Of a DNA stretch of 53,893 nucleotides, positions 1 to 11,300 are shown piece after piece (position 1 is the first letter of the stretch; the number at the start of each line of letters is the position of its first letter). Both the position numbers and the translations under genes were made by a program. The stretch is from Oscillospiraceae bacterium (lineage in GTDB: Bacteria; Bacillota; Clostridia; Oscillospirales; Oscillospiraceae), in assembly GCA_017541825.1 (NCBI GenBank), contig JAFXYJ010000037.1, forward strand, positions 1 to 53,893. Direction: 5' to 3'. Under the pieces are notes generated by a model. It made no database searches, had not been told where the DNA came from, and was given only the letters and a program-made list of their open reading frames with translations.

Positions 1-1947
1 GATGCGATGTGCAAGTGGGCGGTGGAAAACGGAGCGACACATTTTACCCACTGGTTCCAGCCGCTGACCGGCATCACGGCGGAGAAGCACGACAGCTTCA
101 TCACTCCGGCACCGGACAGCCATGTGATCATGGAGTTCTCCGGCAAGAACCTCATCACCGGTGAACCTGACGCGTCCAGCTTCCCCTCCGGCGGCCTGCG
201 CGCCACCTTTGAGGCCAGAGGCTATACCGCCTGGGACCCCACCAGCTACGCCTTTATCAAGGAAAACACGCTGTGCATCCCCACGGCCTTCTGCTCCTAC
301 GGCGGCGAGGCACTGGATAAGAAAACGCCGCTGCTGCGGTCTATGGAAGCGCTGAACACCCAGGCCATGCGTATCCTGCGGCTTTTCGGCAACAAGGACG
401 TAAAGAGGGTCACCACCAGCGTGGGGCCGGAGCAGGAATACTTCCTTGTGGACCGGGAGATGTATCTCAAGCGCAAGGACCTGGTCTATACCGGCCGGAC
501 GCTGTTCGGGGCCATGCCGCCCAAGGGGCAGGAGCTGGACGACCACTACTTCGGCGCGATCAAGCCCCGGGTCCAGGCGTACATGGAGGACCTGAACGAG
601 GAGCTCTGGAAGCTGGGGATCCTGGCCAAGACCGAGCACAACGAGGTCGCCCCGGCCCAGCACGAGCTGGCGCCGATCTATACCACCACCAACGTGGCCA
701 CCGACCACAACCAGCTGACCATGGAGATCATGAAGAAGGTGGCCCGGAAGCACGGCCTGGCCTGTCTGCTCCATGAGAAGCCCTTTGCAGGCGTCAACGG
801 CTCGGGCAAGCACAACAACTGGTCCATGGCCACCAACACCGGAGTGAACCTGCTCTCCCCGGGGGACACGCCCTATGAGAACGCGCAGTTCCTGCTGTTC
901 CTGGCCGCCGTGATCCAGGCCGTGGACGATTATCAGGGCCTGCTGCGCATGAGCGTGGCCACCGCGGGCAACGACCACCGTCTGGGTGCCAACGAGGCGC
1001 CGCCGGCCGTGATCTCCATGTTCCTGGGCGACGAGCTCAACGCGGTTCTGGAAGCGATCGAGAATGACACGCCGTATGCGGGCGTGGAGAAAATGCGCAT
1101 CCGGCTGGGCGCCGACGTACTGCCGCGCTTCAACCGGGACACCACCGACCGCAACCGCACCTCCCCCTTCGCCTTCACCGGCAACAAATTCGAGTTCCGC
1201 ATGGTGGGCTCGAGCAACTCCATTGCCTGCGCCAACGTGATGATCAACGCCGCCGTGGCGGAGTCCCTGCGGCAGTACGCCGACGCCCTGGAAACGGCGG
1301 AGGATTTCGACGAGTGCCTCCACGGCCTGATCCGGGATACCGTCAAGGCCCACAAGCGCATCATCTTCAACGGCAACGGCTATGACGACGCCTGGATCCG
1401 GGAGGCGACGGAGGAGCGGGGACTGCTGAACCTGCGCACCACCCCCGACGCTCTCCGGCCTCTGCTGGACGAGAAGAACATCCGGATGCTCACGGCGCAC
1501 AGGGTATACACCGAGAGCGAGCTGCGTTCCCGTTACGAGATCCAGCTGGAGAACTACGTGCGCACGGTCCGGATCGAGGCCGTGACCATGGTGGACATGG
1601 CGCGAAAAGATATCCTCCCCGCGATCATGGCCTACTGCTCGGCGCTGACAGATTCCATTGAGAAGAAAAAGAAAGTGGGTACGGGCATCTCCTTCGGCTA
1701 CGAATCCCGGCTGGCCGGAAAGCTCTCCGGCCTGGCGGACCGGATCGACGAGGCCGTATCGGTGCTCGACAGCGCGGTAAAAACGCTGGACGGTCTGGAC
1801 GATTACGTCACCGCCGCCGATTTTACAAGGGATGAGATCATCCAGAAGATGGCCGAGCTGCGGAGCGGCTGCGATGAGGCGGAGACGCTCACCGCGGCGG
1901 AATACTGGCCGTTCCCGACCTACGGAGATCTCCTGTTCGGCGTGTAA
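1..1947 (+). CDS. glnN: Glutamine synthetase type III (5' partial)
   Basis: This enzyme joins ammonia to glutamate using ATP to give glutamine, the main entry of nitrogen into the cell. The reading frame is open from the first base of the window, so the true start lies upstream; roughly 60 N-terminal residues are missing compared with the usual GSIII length of about 700. Visible family motifs include [19 protein letters not shown] near the start, the metal/glutamate-binding GPEQEYF about 140 codons in, [13 protein letters not shown] at about 260, and [13 protein letters not shown] at about 320. These are typical of GSIII and unlike the shorter GlnA. It heads an array of ammonia- and glutamine-using genes and is followed by the Amt-PII gene, which supports ammonium assimilation. 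The family assignment is very secure. Confidence 0.96.
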   Translation, partial: DAMCKWAVENGATHFTHWFQPLTGITAEKHDSFITPAPDSHVIMEFSGKNLITGEPDASSFPSGGLRATFEARGYTAWDPTSYAFIKENTLCIPTAFCSYGGEALDKKTPLLRSMEALNTQAMRILRLFGNKDVKRVTTSVGPEQEYFLVDREMYLKRKDLVYTGRTLFGAMPPKGQELDDHYFGAIKPRVQAYMEDLNEELWKLGILAKTEHNEVAPAQHELAPIYTTTNVATDHNQLTMEIMKKVARKHGLACLLHEKPFAGVNGSGKHNNWSMATNTGVNLLSPGDTPYENAQFLLFLAAVIQAVDDYQGLLRMSVATAGNDHRLGANEAPPAVISMFLGDELNAVLEAIENDTPYAGVEKMRIRLGADVLPRFNRDTTDRNRTSPFAFTGNKFEFRMVGSSNSIACANVMINAAVAESLRQYADALETAEDFDECLHGLIRDTVKAHKRIIFNGNGYDDAWIREATEERGLLNLRTTPDALRPLLDEKNIRMLTAHRVYTESELRSRYEIQLENYVRTVRIEAVTMVDMARKDILPAIMAYCSALTDSIEKKKKVGTGISFGYESRLAGKLSGLADRIDEAVSVLDSAVKTLDGLDDYVTAADFTRDEIIQKMAELRSGCDEAETLTAAEYWPFPTYGDLLFGV

Positions 1948-2131
1948 TATAAAGCGCAGCCCGGACGGAAGGTTGTCCTGCTTCCGCCCGGGAGGCGTGA
2001 AAAAAGAAAGATAGCCGGCACCCTGGAAAAGTAACAGCTATCTTTCAGCAACGGAGGGCAAGCCCAACATCACCGCCCTCCACTTTATCATTCCGGCATT
2101 TCGATGTCAAGAAGATCGGAGGAAATTACAA
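1948..2131 (+). promoter_or_regulatory. Leader with three stem-loops upstream of the ammonium channel gene
   Basis: The 184-base gap holds three inverted repeats in a row. The first pairs 1960-1971 with 1981-1992 (one mismatch, 9-base loop). The second pairs GAAAGATAGC at 2006-2015 with GCTATCTTTC at 2037-2046. The third pairs GGAGGGC at 2053-2059 with GCCCTCC at 2075-2081. None is followed by a clean U-run. A good ribosome binding site (GGAGG, 2118-2122) precedes the start codon at 2132. I infer a structured leader that could adjust ammonium transporter expression. I could not assign it to a known riboswitch class, and no convincing -35/-10 pair was found. Confidence 0.4.
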
Positions 2132-3856
2132 ATGACAGTAGAATTCTGGTTTCTGATCGGCGCTGCGCTGGTCTTCTGGATGCAGGCGGGCTTCGCCATG
2201 GTGGAGACCGGCTTTACCAGAGCCAAAAACGCCGGCAACATCATCATGAAAAACCTGATGGATTTCTGCATCGGGACCGTGGTGTTCTCCCTGCTGGGAT
2301 ACTCGCTCATGATGGGCGAGGACACGCTTTTCGGCCTGATCGGAAAACCCAACCTGGACCTGTTCACGCATTTCAGGGAATTCATCGCCTCCCCGGCGGA
2401 GGGCTTCACCGATTCGAGCTACTTCGTATTCAACCTGGTGTTCTGTGCCACCACGGCCACCATCGTCTCGGGCGCCATGGCCGAGCGGACCAAATTTGCC
2501 GCCTACTGCGTCTACTCCGCGGTGATCAGCCTGCTGATTTACCCCATCGAGGCCCACTGGATCTGGGGCGGCGGCTGGCTGAGCGCCATCGGCTTCCACG
2601 ACTACGCCGGCTCCTGCGCCATCCACATGGTGGGCGGCATCGCCGCGCTCCTCGGCGCCGTGGTGCTCGGGCCCCGGATCGGCAAATACGTGCGGGACAC
2701 CGGCGGGAAAGTCATCAAGGTCAACGCCATTCCCGGCCACTCCATCCCGCTGGGCGCGCTGGGGGTGTTCATCCTCTGGCTGGGCTGGTACGGCTTCAAC
2801 GGCGCGGCGGCCGTGACGCCCTCGGAGCTCTCATCCATTTTTCTGACTACAACGATCGCCCCGTCTGTGGCTACCTGCACCACCATGATCTATACCTGGG
2901 TCAAAAACGGCAAGCCGGACGTGTCCATGTGCCTGAACGCCTCCTTGGCGGGACTGGTGGGCATCACCGCCGGATGCGACGCGCTGGATGCCCTGGGCGC
3001 GGCGGTCGTCGGGATCGTCTCCGGTATCCTGGTCGTGGTCGTGGTTGAGGTGTTGGATCTCAAGCTGCATGTTGACGACCCCGTTGGCGCCGTGGGCGTC
3101 CACTGTGCCAACGGGATCTGGGGTACGATCGCCGTGGGCCTGCTGGCCAATCCGGACGCTCCGGCGGGGCTCCGCGGTCTGCTGTACACCGGCGAATTCA
3201 GACTCCTGGGCGTCCAGCTGCTGGGCTTCGCCGCAGTGGCGGCCTGGGCGGCGGCGACGATGACGCTGTTCTTCATGATTTTGAAGAAAGCCGATTTTCT
3301 CCGCGCAGAGCCCGCCGATGAGCTCGCCGGGCTGGACGTGAGCGAGCATGGCCTGCCCAGCGCCTATGCCGACTTCGCTCCCGCGGTGGACAAGTATGCC
3401 GAGTTCGGCACCGGGCCGGACATCGTCGCCGTCACCGGCACGACGCCTCCGGCGGAGGCCGTGACCGTGCGGCGGGAGCCCTCCTTCCCCCACGACGGGC
3501 ATAAGTTCACCAAGGTGGAGATCGTCTTCAAGGAGGAGAAGCTCTACGCCCTCAAGGACGCCATGAGCAAGCTGGGCATCACCGGCATGACCGTCTCCCA
3601 CGTGATGGGTTACGGCATGCAGAAGGGCCACACCGAGTTTTACCGCGGCGTCGCCGTGGAGACCGACCTGCGGCCCAAGGTGCAGGTGGACATCGTGGTC
3701 AGCGCCATCCCCGTGCGGGACGTGATCGAGACGGCCAAGAAGGTGCTCTACACCGGGCACATCGGCGACGGCAAGATCTTTGTTTACGACGTGGAGAACG
3801 TGGTCAAGGTCCGTACCGGCGAGGAGGGTTTTGACGCCCTGCAGGATGTGGAGTGA
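2132..3856 (+). CDS. Ammonium channel (Amt) fused to a C-terminal PII signalling domain
   Basis: Residues 1 to about 395 form an Amt/Rh-family channel with many membrane segments. The twin pore histidines are visible in IEAHWIWGGGW (about residue 142) and GVHCANGIWGT (about 324). After a linker of about 60 residues, residues 457-570 form a complete PII (GlnB/GlnK) domain, with the T-loop QKGHTEFYRG near 496-506 and a GHIGDGKIFVY B-loop. In ordinary systems a separate GlnK plugs the channel; here the plug is tethered. The residue matching E. coli GlnB Tyr51, the uridylylation site, is not tyrosine (the run reads YRGVAVETD), so control is more likely through ATP/ADP/2-oxoglutarate binding. It lies between glnN and nadE. 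The fusion is unambiguous because the frame is continuous. Confidence 0.95.
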   Translation: MTVEFWFLIGAALVFWMQAGFAMVETGFTRAKNAGNIIMKNLMDFCIGTVVFSLLGYSLMMGEDTLFGLIGKPNLDLFTHFREFIASPAEGFTDSSYFVFNLVFCATTATIVSGAMAERTKFAAYCVYSAVISLLIYPIEAHWIWGGGWLSAIGFHDYAGSCAIHMVGGIAALLGAVVLGPRIGKYVRDTGGKVIKVNAIPGHSIPLGALGVFILWLGWYGFNGAAAVTPSELSSIFLTTTIAPSVATCTTMIYTWVKNGKPDVSMCLNASLAGLVGITAGCDALDALGAAVVGIVSGILVVVVVEVLDLKLHVDDPVGAVGVHCANGIWGTIAVGLLANPDAPAGLRGLLYTGEFRLLGVQLLGFAAVAAWAAATMTLFFMILKKADFLRAEPADELAGLDVSEHGLPSAYADFAPAVDKYAEFGTGPDIVAVTGTTPPAEAVTVRREPSFPHDGHKFTKVEIVFKEEKLYALKDAMSKLGITGMTVSHVMGYGMQKGHTEFYRGVAVETDLRPKVQVDIVVSAIPVRDVIETAKKVLYTGHIGDGKIFVYDVENVVKVRTGEEGFDALQDVE

Positions 3857-3861
3857 GTTTC

Positions 3862-4593
3862 ATGCGGGACTATGAGTATGAGTACTGTGCCAGAACGGAC
3901 TATATCCGCTCGGTGGTGGAGAAAAGCGGTGCCGCGGGAATCGTCTATGGAAACTCCGGCGGCAAGGACAGCGCACTGGTGGGCATCCTCTGCAAGGCTG
4001 CCTGTGATGATACGGTGGGGATCATCATGCCCTGCGGCGCCAACCGGAACTATACCACGGACACCACCGACGCCATGACAGTGGCCCGACAGTACGGCAT
4101 CGAGACCCGCGTTGTGGATCTTTCGGCGGTGCGCACCGCGGAGCTGCAGGCCATCGAGGGCAAGTGTGAATTAAAAGATAACGTCTGCAACAACATTGCC
4201 CCGCGTCTTCGTATGACGACGCTCTATGCCTTCGCTGCGGCGGAGAACCGGCTCGTGGCCGGCACCGGCAACCGAAGCGAGGCCTACATGGGTTATTTCA
4301 CCAAGTGGGGCGACGGCGCCCATGACTTCAATCCTATCGCTGATCTGACGGTCACGGAAATCTATGAGTTCCTTACATGGCTGAAGGCTCCGGAGTTTCT
4401 GCTGAAAAAGGCGCCTTCCGCGGGGCTGTTCGACGGCCAGACCGACGAAGGGGAAATGAGCGTGACCTACAAGGAGATCGACCGGTATCTGCTCACCGGC
4501 AAGGCGGATAAAGATCTGCTTGCCATTATGCAGAAATACCACGCGCGGAGCGAGCATAAACGAAGACCTATCAGCACGTTTGAGAACCCGTGA
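3862..4593 (+). CDS. nadE: NAD synthetase, ammonia-dependent type
   Basis: It amidates nicotinic acid adenine dinucleotide to NAD using ATP and ammonia, the last step of NAD synthesis. The 243-residue product carries the PP-loop motif [10 protein letters not shown] at about residues 30-40 and the family run [26 protein letters not shown]. No nitrilase glutaminase domain is attached, so it should use free ammonia, which fits its place just after the ammonium channel gene. I chose ATG 3862 because GGAG at 3850-3853 is well placed; a GTG at 3853 overlapping the upstream stop is the alternative. The gene ends next to purC. Confidence 0.93.
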   Translation: MRDYEYEYCARTDYIRSVVEKSGAAGIVYGNSGGKDSALVGILCKAACDDTVGIIMPCGANRNYTTDTTDAMTVARQYGIETRVVDLSAVRTAELQAIEGKCELKDNVCNNIAPRLRMTTLYAFAAAENRLVAGTGNRSEAYMGYFTKWGDGAHDFNPIADLTVTEIYEFLTWLKAPEFLLKKAPSAGLFDGQTDEGEMSVTYKEIDRYLLTGKADKDLLAIMQKYHARSEHKRRPISTFENP

Positions 4594-4613
4594 GGGCTTC
4601 GGCAGGAGGAGCT

Positions 4614-5330
4614 ATGGAAAAGCGGCAGCAGCTGTATGAGGGAAAGGCGAAGAAGGTCTTCGCCACGGACGATCCGGATTACCTGATCGTAGAATACAAA
4701 GATGACGCCACGGCCTTCAACGGTGTCAAACGGGGGATGATCCGCGGCAAAGGTGCGATCAACAACCGGATGAGCAATCGCCTGATGCAGAAACTGGAGG
4801 CAGCGGGGATCCCCACCCATTTCGTCCGGGAGCTGTCCGACCGGGAAACGCTGGTAAAAAGCGTGGAGATCATCCCTCTGGAGGTGATCGTCCGCAACAC
4901 CTCCGCCGGGTCTTTTTCCCAGAGGTACGGCGTGGCGGAAGGAATCGATTTCGAGTCACCCACAGTGGAGCTTTCCTATAAGAACGACGCCTTGGGGGAT
5001 CCTTTGATCAATACGGACAGCGCCGCAGCCCTCAAACTGGCCAGCCGGACCGAGATCGCGCTGATCCGACAATACGCCCTGCGCATCGACCGGGAGCTGC
5101 GCCGCTTCTGGCGGATCTGCGGCGTGAAGCTGGTGGATTTCAAGCTGGAATTCGGTCGTCTGCCGGACGGCGAGATCATCCTTGCCGATGAGATCAGCCC
5201 CGATACCTGCCGCCTTTGGGACGCCGCCACGGGAGAAAAACTGGACAAGGACCGCTTCCGCCGGGACCTTGGCGGCGTGGAGGACGCCTATCGGGAGATT
5301 CTGCGCCGTATGGAGAGCCATGATGCATAA
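4614..5330 (+). CDS. purC: Phosphoribosylaminoimidazole-succinocarboxamide synthase (SAICAR synthetase)
   Basis: It condenses carboxy-AIR with aspartate using ATP in purine synthesis. The 238-residue length is normal for bacterial PurC. Family motifs include [10 protein letters not shown] at the N-terminus, VRNTSAGSF in the middle and [10 protein letters not shown] followed by [15 protein letters not shown] toward the C-terminus. The start at 4614 is preceded by AGGAGG at 4605-4610; a GTG at 4590 in the same frame is less likely. The end overlaps the start of purF, so the two are probably translationally coupled. Confidence 0.95.
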   Translation: MEKRQQLYEGKAKKVFATDDPDYLIVEYKDDATAFNGVKRGMIRGKGAINNRMSNRLMQKLEAAGIPTHFVRELSDRETLVKSVEIIPLEVIVRNTSAGSFSQRYGVAEGIDFESPTVELSYKNDALGDPLINTDSAAALKLASRTEIALIRQYALRIDRELRRFWRICGVKLVDFKLEFGRLPDGEIILADEISPDTCRLWDAATGEKLDKDRFRRDLGGVEDAYREILRRMESHDA

Positions 5331-6771
5331 ACGCGCGCCCATTCGTGCCGAACACCACCTCCGGGAAGAGTGTGGTGTTTTCGGCGTTTTCTCAGCCCGT
5401 CGGCGGGATCTGGCTTCCCTCGTCTATTACGGCCTTTTTGCCCTGCAGCACCGGGGGCAGGAGAGCGCCGGGATCGTGGTGAATGACGACGGCTTGTTTG
5501 CCGATCACCGCGGCGCCGGCCTTGTCAATGAGGTTTTCTCTCCCGAAACGATCTCCACGCTCGGCCCGGGGAACATCGCGGTGGGCCATGTGCGCTACGC
5601 TACCACCGGATCAGACAGCCGCAGCAACATTCAGCCGCTGCTCATCAACCATTACAAGGGACGCATGGCACTTTCCCACAACGGCAACCTCACCAACGCC
5701 TGGGAACTGCGCCGCGCGCTGGAAAAAGAGGGCTGTCTTTTCCACACCACTACCGATTCTGAGGTCATCGCCTATACGATCGTGCGCTCCCGTCTGCGCT
5801 GCCCGAGCATGGAGGCTGCCGTGGCCGACGCCATGGATATGCTCGAGGGCGCCTACTCGCTGGTGATCGCCTCGCCGGCCAAGCTAATCGCAGCGCGGGA
5901 TATCCACGGCTTTCGTCCGCTGTGCATGGGAACGCTTCCGGACGGCTCCATGGTATTTGCCTCCGAGAGCTGTGCGCTGGACGCCGTCGGTGCGGCTTTT
6001 GTCCGGGATATCGACCCCGGGGAGGTCGTGACCGTGGACGCGCAGGGCGTGCACTCCGACCGGAGGCGCTGCGGAATGGCTCCACGGCGCGGCTGCGTAT
6101 TTGAGTATATCTATTTTGCGCGTCCCGACTCTGTCATCGACGGTGCAAGCGTGTGCCATGCCCGCCAGCGGGCCGGAGAACTGCTGGCTGCGGCCCACAG
6201 CGTGGCCGCGGACGTGGTCATCGGCGTGCCGGATTCCGGCCTCGACGCCGCCATAGGCTATGCCCGGGCTTCCGGCATCCCCTATGCCATCGGCTTTACC
6301 AAAAACAAATACATCGGCCGGAGCTTCATCGCCCCCACACAGGATGAGCGGGAGACCGCTGTCAACGTCAAGCTCAACCCCATCCGCGCGGTGGTGGAGG
6401 GAAAGCGCCTGGTGCTCATCGACGATTCCATCGTCCGGGGGACCACCTGCCGGCACATCATCGCGCTTCTGCACGCCGCCGGGGCCAGAGAGATCCACAT
6501 GAGGGTCAGCGCGCCGCCCTTTGTGGCGCCCTGCTACTACGGCACGGATATCGACACGAGCGAAAACCTGATCGCCAATCATCACAGCGTTGAGGAGATC
6601 GCCGCGATCATTGGCGTGGACTCCCTGGGCTATCTTCCGTTGGTCGACGTGGTCCGGCTCACCGGCTGCGATACGGGCTTTTGCACGGCATGCTTCGGCG
6701 GAGAATACCCCACTGCCGTACCGACGGGGCAAAAAGACCGCTTTGAAAAGAAGATCCACGACGAGGAGTGA
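5320..6771 (+). CDS. purF: Amidophosphoribosyltransferase (glutamine PRPP amidotransferase)
   Basis: It transfers ammonia from glutamine to PRPP, the committed step of purine synthesis. A propeptide of about 17 residues precedes the catalytic cysteine in EECGVFGVF, so N-terminal processing is expected. The PRPP-binding motif [13 protein letters not shown] is clear. Cysteines in [19 protein letters not shown] and the CTAC motif near the C-terminus match the Bacillus-type [4Fe-4S] PurF, an oxygen-sensitive form suited to an anaerobe. The start is ATG 5320 or 5323, inside the end of purC. Only six bases separate it from asnB. Confidence 0.95.
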   Translation: MMHKRAPIRAEHHLREECGVFGVFSARRRDLASLVYYGLFALQHRGQESAGIVVNDDGLFADHRGAGLVNEVFSPETISTLGPGNIAVGHVRYATTGSDSRSNIQPLLINHYKGRMALSHNGNLTNAWELRRALEKEGCLFHTTTDSEVIAYTIVRSRLRCPSMEAAVADAMDMLEGAYSLVIASPAKLIAARDIHGFRPLCMGTLPDGSMVFASESCALDAVGAAFVRDIDPGEVVTVDAQGVHSDRRRCGMAPRRGCVFEYIYFARPDSVIDGASVCHARQRAGELLAAAHSVAADVVIGVPDSGLDAAIGYARASGIPYAIGFTKNKYIGRSFIAPTQDERETAVNVKLNPIRAVVEGKRLVLIDDSIVRGTTCRHIIALLHAAGAREIHMRVSAPPFVAPCYYGTDIDTSENLIANHHSVEEIAAIIGVDSLGYLPLVDVVRLTGCDTGFCTACFGGEYPTAVPTGQKDRFEKKIHDEE

Positions 6772-6777
6772 ACCAAC

Positions 6778-8361
6778 ATGTGTTCGATCATAGGCTTTAC
6801 ATCCGACACGATACCGCCGGAGGAATTCCGGCCGTTCTTTGACCGCACCGTTTCCCGCGGCCCGGATATGTCCCGGGTGGAAAAGGCCGGGGAAGGCTGG
6901 CTGGGCTTTCACCGGCTGGCCATCATGGGTCTCCACGAGGAGGGCATGCAGCCCTTCCATCTGGACGGGGACATGTGCGTGTGCAACGGAGAGCTTTATC
7001 TGTTCAGGACGCTGAAAAAGGAGCTGGAGGACGAGGGCTTCGTTTTTCGCAGCGGCTCCGACTGCGAGCTGATCCTGCCCCTGTGGCGCAAGTACGGCAC
7101 GGGGATGTTCGAAAAGCTGGACGCGGAATTCGCCATGGTGATCTATGACGATAAAAGCGGCTCCTTCATCGCCGCCCGCGATCCCATCGGCATCCGGCCG
7201 CTGTTTTACGGGCAGCTCTCCGACGGCTCCATGGTGTTCGCCAGCGAGGCGAAAAACCTGGTGGGGCTGTGCGACACGATCCTGCCGTTCCCTCCCGGAT
7301 GCTTCTGGAAGGACGGCAAGTTCACCCGCTACGCCGATCTCACGGACGTGTCCGGGTACATTGAGGGCGATCTGGACGAGCTGTGCGCCAACATCCGGGA
7401 AAAGCTGATCCTGGGGATCGACAAGCGGCTGGACGCCGACGCGCCGCTGGGCTTCCTGCTCTCCGGCGGGCTGGACAGCTCTCTGGTCTGCGCCGTGTCC
7501 GCCCGGATCCTGGGAAAGCACGTGCGGACCTTCGCCATCGGCATGGACACCGACGCCATCGACCTCAAGTACGCCCGCAAGGTGGCCGACTATATCGGCG
7601 CGGAGCACACCGAGGTCTATATGACGAGGCAGGAGGTCCTGGACTCTCTGGAGGAGGTCGTCGCCCTGCTGGGGACCTGGGACATCACCACGATCCGGGC
7701 CAGTATGGGCATGTATCTGTGCTGCAAAGCCATCCATGAGCGGACGGATATCCGCGTGCTGCTCACCGGCGAGATCTCCGACGAGCTCTTCGGCTATAAG
7801 TACACGGACTACGCGCCCTCTCCCGAGGCCTTTCAGGAGGAAGCCAGAAAGCGCGTCGACGAGCTGTACATGTACGACGTGCTCCGGGCCGACCGCTGCA
7901 TCAGCGTCAACTCCCTGGAGGCCCGGGTGCCCTTCGGGGATCTGGAGTTCGTGCGGTATGTCATGAGCATCGACCCCAAATACAAGGTGAACAGCTACGG
8001 CATGGGAAAATACCTGCTGCGGCACGCCTTTGAAAAGGACCATCTGCTGCCCGAGGAGATCCTGTGGCGGCAGAAGGCGGCCTTTTCCGACGCGGTGGGC
8101 CACTCCATGGTGGACGACCTGAAGGCATACGCCGAGAGCCTCTACACCGATGAGGAATATGAGGAGAAACGGCGGAAATACGACTACTGCCGCCCCTTTA
8201 CCAAGGAAAGCCTGCTGTACCGGGAGCTCTTTGAAAAGCACTATCCCGGTCAGGCGGGCATGATCAAGGATTTCTGGATGCCCAACAGGACGTGGGAGGG
8301 CTGCGACGTGGACGATCCCTCCGCCCGGGTGCTGGGCAACTACGGCGCGAGCGGACAATAA
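6778..8361 (+). CDS. asnB: Asparagine synthetase B, glutamine-hydrolysing
   Basis: It converts aspartate to asparagine using glutamine and ATP. Residue 2 is the N-terminal nucleophile cysteine (MCSIIGFTS), giving a class II glutaminase domain over about residues 2-190. The ATP pyrophosphatase motif LLSGGLDSSLV lies at about 227-237 of the synthetase domain. The 527-residue length is close to E. coli AsnB. Because position 2 is cysteine, it is expected to use glutamine rather than free ammonia. It sits between purF and gltB in the same transcription direction, consistent with a shared glutamine-handling array. Confidence 0.94.
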   Translation: MCSIIGFTSDTIPPEEFRPFFDRTVSRGPDMSRVEKAGEGWLGFHRLAIMGLHEEGMQPFHLDGDMCVCNGELYLFRTLKKELEDEGFVFRSGSDCELILPLWRKYGTGMFEKLDAEFAMVIYDDKSGSFIAARDPIGIRPLFYGQLSDGSMVFASEAKNLVGLCDTILPFPPGCFWKDGKFTRYADLTDVSGYIEGDLDELCANIREKLILGIDKRLDADAPLGFLLSGGLDSSLVCAVSARILGKHVRTFAIGMDTDAIDLKYARKVADYIGAEHTEVYMTRQEVLDSLEEVVALLGTWDITTIRASMGMYLCCKAIHERTDIRVLLTGEISDELFGYKYTDYAPSPEAFQEEARKRVDELYMYDVLRADRCISVNSLEARVPFGDLEFVRYVMSIDPKYKVNSYGMGKYLLRHAFEKDHLLPEEILWRQKAAFSDAVGHSMVDDLKAYAESLYTDEEYEEKRRKYDYCRPFTKESLLYRELFEKHYPGQAGMIKDFWMPNRTWEGCDVDDPSARVLGNYGASGQ

Positions 8362-8388
8362 CGGGATAACCGAAGAAAGGACTGCTGG

Positions 8389-11300
8389 ATGATGACCAGG
8401 GAACAATGGCTGCGCTACGGGATGCCGGACGGGCACGACGCCTGCGGCATCGGCGCCATCGTGGATATCCGCGGACGGCAGAGCCGCGCCGTCGTGGACG
8501 ACGCGCTCAAGATCGTGGAAAAGCTGGAGCACCGGGCGGGCAAGGACGCCCTGGGCCGGACCGGCGACGGCGTGGGGATCCTCACCCAGGTCTGCCATGG
8601 CTTTTTCCGGAAAGCGGCGGCAGAGGCCGGCATAACCCTTCCGGAGGCGGGAGATTACGGCGTGGGCATGTTCTTCTTCCCGCGGGAAACGCTGCCGCGC
8701 CGGCAGGCGCAGAAAATGCTGGAGATCATCCTGCACAAGGCGGGTCTGCCGTTTCTCGGCTGGCGGGAGGTCCCCACCTGTCCGGAGGTCCTGGGGGAGA
8801 CGGCGCTCAGGTGCATGCCCCATATCCTTCAGTGCTTCATCGGCCGGCCGGAGGATGCGGAAAAGGGCCTGCCCTTCGACCGGCGGCTGTATCTGGCACG
8901 CCGGGAGTTCGAGCAGTCCAACGACAACACCTACGTGGTCAGCATGTCCAGCCGGACCGTGGTATACAAGGGGATGTTCCTGGTGTCTCAGCTCCGGGGG
9001 TTTTATCCGGATCTCCGGTCCGAAGACTTCGCCTCGGCCATCGCGATGGTGCACTCCCGGTTCTCCACCAACACCACGCCCTCCTGGGAGCGGGCGCATC
9101 CCAACCGCTTCCTGCTCCACAACGGGGAGATCAACACCATCCGCGGCAACGTGGACCGTATGCTGGCCCGGGAGGAAACGCTCTCCTCCCCTGTCCTGCG
9201 GGGAAACATGGACCGTGTCTTCCCGGTGGTGAACGCCTCCGGCTCCGACTCTGCCATGCTGGACAACACCATCGAGTTTCTGGTCATGAACGGGATCGAG
9301 CTTCCCCTGGCCATGATGATCACCATCCCGGAGCCCTGGAAGAACGACAGGGCCATGAGCCGCAGAAGAAGGGACATGTACCGCTATTACGCCACCATGA
9401 TGGAGCCCTGGGACGGCCCGGCGTCCATCCTGTTCTCCGACGGGGAGCTGGTCGGCGCGGTGCTGGACCGGAACGGGCTGCGGCCCTCCCGGTATTACCT
9501 TACCGACGACGATCGGCTGATCCTGTCCTCCGAGGTGGGCGTGCTGGATCTCGACGAGGCGCACATCGTCCGCAAGGACCGGCTCCGCCCGGGGAAGATG
9601 CTCCTGGTGAACACCCGCCGCGGCGTGCTGCTCCAGGACGATGAGATCAAGGAATGGTACGCCGGCCGGCAGCCTTACGGCGAGTGGCTCGACCAGAATC
9701 TGGTGAGTCTCTCCGAGCTGAGCACGCCCAACGCCCAGGTGCCGTCTCACACCCAGGAGATGCGGGACCGCCTTTATCGGGCCTTCGGCTACACCTATGA
9801 GCAGGTGAAGGACGCGATCCTCCCCATGGCCCGGACCGGTCAGGAAGCCACGGCTGCCATGGGCTCGGACGTGCCGCTGGCGGTGCTCTCCCGGCGGTAT
9901 CCCCCGCTGTTCGACTACTTCAAGCAGCAGTTCGCCCAGGTGACAAACCCGCCCATCGATGCCATCCGGGAGGAGTGCGTCACCGACACCACCGTGTATC
10001 TGGGCCGGGACGGCAACCTGCTGGAGGACAGGGCGGAAAACTGCCGGGTGCTGCAGATCAACAACCCCATCCTGACCAGGATGGATCTGATGAAGATCCG
10101 CGCCATGCGCCGGGAAGGCTTTCATGTGGAGACCGTCTCGCTGCTATATTACAAGAACACGCCGCTGGAGCGCGCGGTGGAGCGCCTGTTCATCGAATGC
10201 GACAAGGCCTACAAGCAGGGAGCGAACATCGTCATCCTCTCCGACCGGGGCGTGGACGAAAACCACGTGGCCATCCCCTCGTTCCTGGCCGTGTCCGCCA
10301 TGGAGCAGTACCTGATCCGGACCAAAAAACGCACGGCCATGTCCATCATCCTGGAGAGCGCGGAGCCCCGGGACGTACATCATTTCGCCCTGCTTCTGGG
10401 CTACGGCGCCCGGGCCATCTGTCCGTATCTGGCCCACGAGTGCATCGAGGAATGCGTGGAGCTGGGGCTGCTGGACAAGGACGCCCACACCGCCATCGAC
10501 GACTACAACAGCGCCATCCTCAGCGGTATCGTGAAGATCGCTTCCAAAATGGGCGTCTCCACCCTGCAGTCCTACCAGTCGGCCCAGATCTTCGAGGCCG
10601 TGGGGATCCGGCAGGACGTGATCGACAAGTACTTCACCCACACCGTCAGCCGGGTGGGCGGCATCGGTCTGGAGGAGATGGGCCAGGCTGTGGAATTCCA
10701 CCACAGCCACGCCTTCGATCCCCTGGGGCTGGGCGTGGATACCACTCTGGACAGCGTGGGCTTCCACAAGCTGCGCCAGGGAGACCGGACCGAGCAGCAT
10801 CTCTTCGATGCCCGGACCATCGTCATGCTCCAGGAGGCGGTCCGGGAAGGCGATTTTGAGAAGTATCTCGCCTATTCCCGCGCCGTCAACGAGGAGCGCG
10901 CCCCCCAGACGCTGCGGGGGCTGCTGGACTTCCGCTATCCCGCCGACGGGGGCATCCCCCTCAGCGAGGTGGAGAGCGCGGAATCCATCGTGCGCCGGTT
11001 CAAGACCGGCGCCATGTCCTACGGCTCCATCTCCCAGGAGGCCCACGAGTGTCTGGCCCAGGCCATGAACGCCCTGGGCGGCAAGTCCAATTCCGGCGAG
11101 GGCGGCGAGAGGCCGGAGCGGCTGGGCACGGAGAAAAACAGCGCCATCAAGCAGGTGGCGTCGGGCCGTTTCGGGGTGACCAGCGAGTATCTTTGCTCAG
11201 CCCGGGAGATCCAGATCAAGATGGCCCAGGGAGCCAAGCCCGGCGAGGGCGGCCATCTACCCGGGAAAAAGGTATACCCCTGGATCGCCCGGACCCGGTA

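Noticed and set aside
1960-1992. A GGACGGAAG run resembling part of the glutamine (glnA-type) riboswitch
   Set aside because: The rest of the expected conserved core is not present, and the run is one arm of a simple inverted repeat.
2006-2081. Possible ANTAR-type tandem hairpin antiterminator before the ammonium channel gene
   Set aside because: The loops are 15 and 21 bases, not the required hexaloops with A and G at positions 1 and 4, and there is no terminator U-run.
5884-10125. Open frame of 1413 codons on the - strand
   Set aside because: It lies antisense to purF, asnB and gltB, has a low-complexity His/Pro/Gly-rich translation and matches no family. It is a GC-rich shadow frame.
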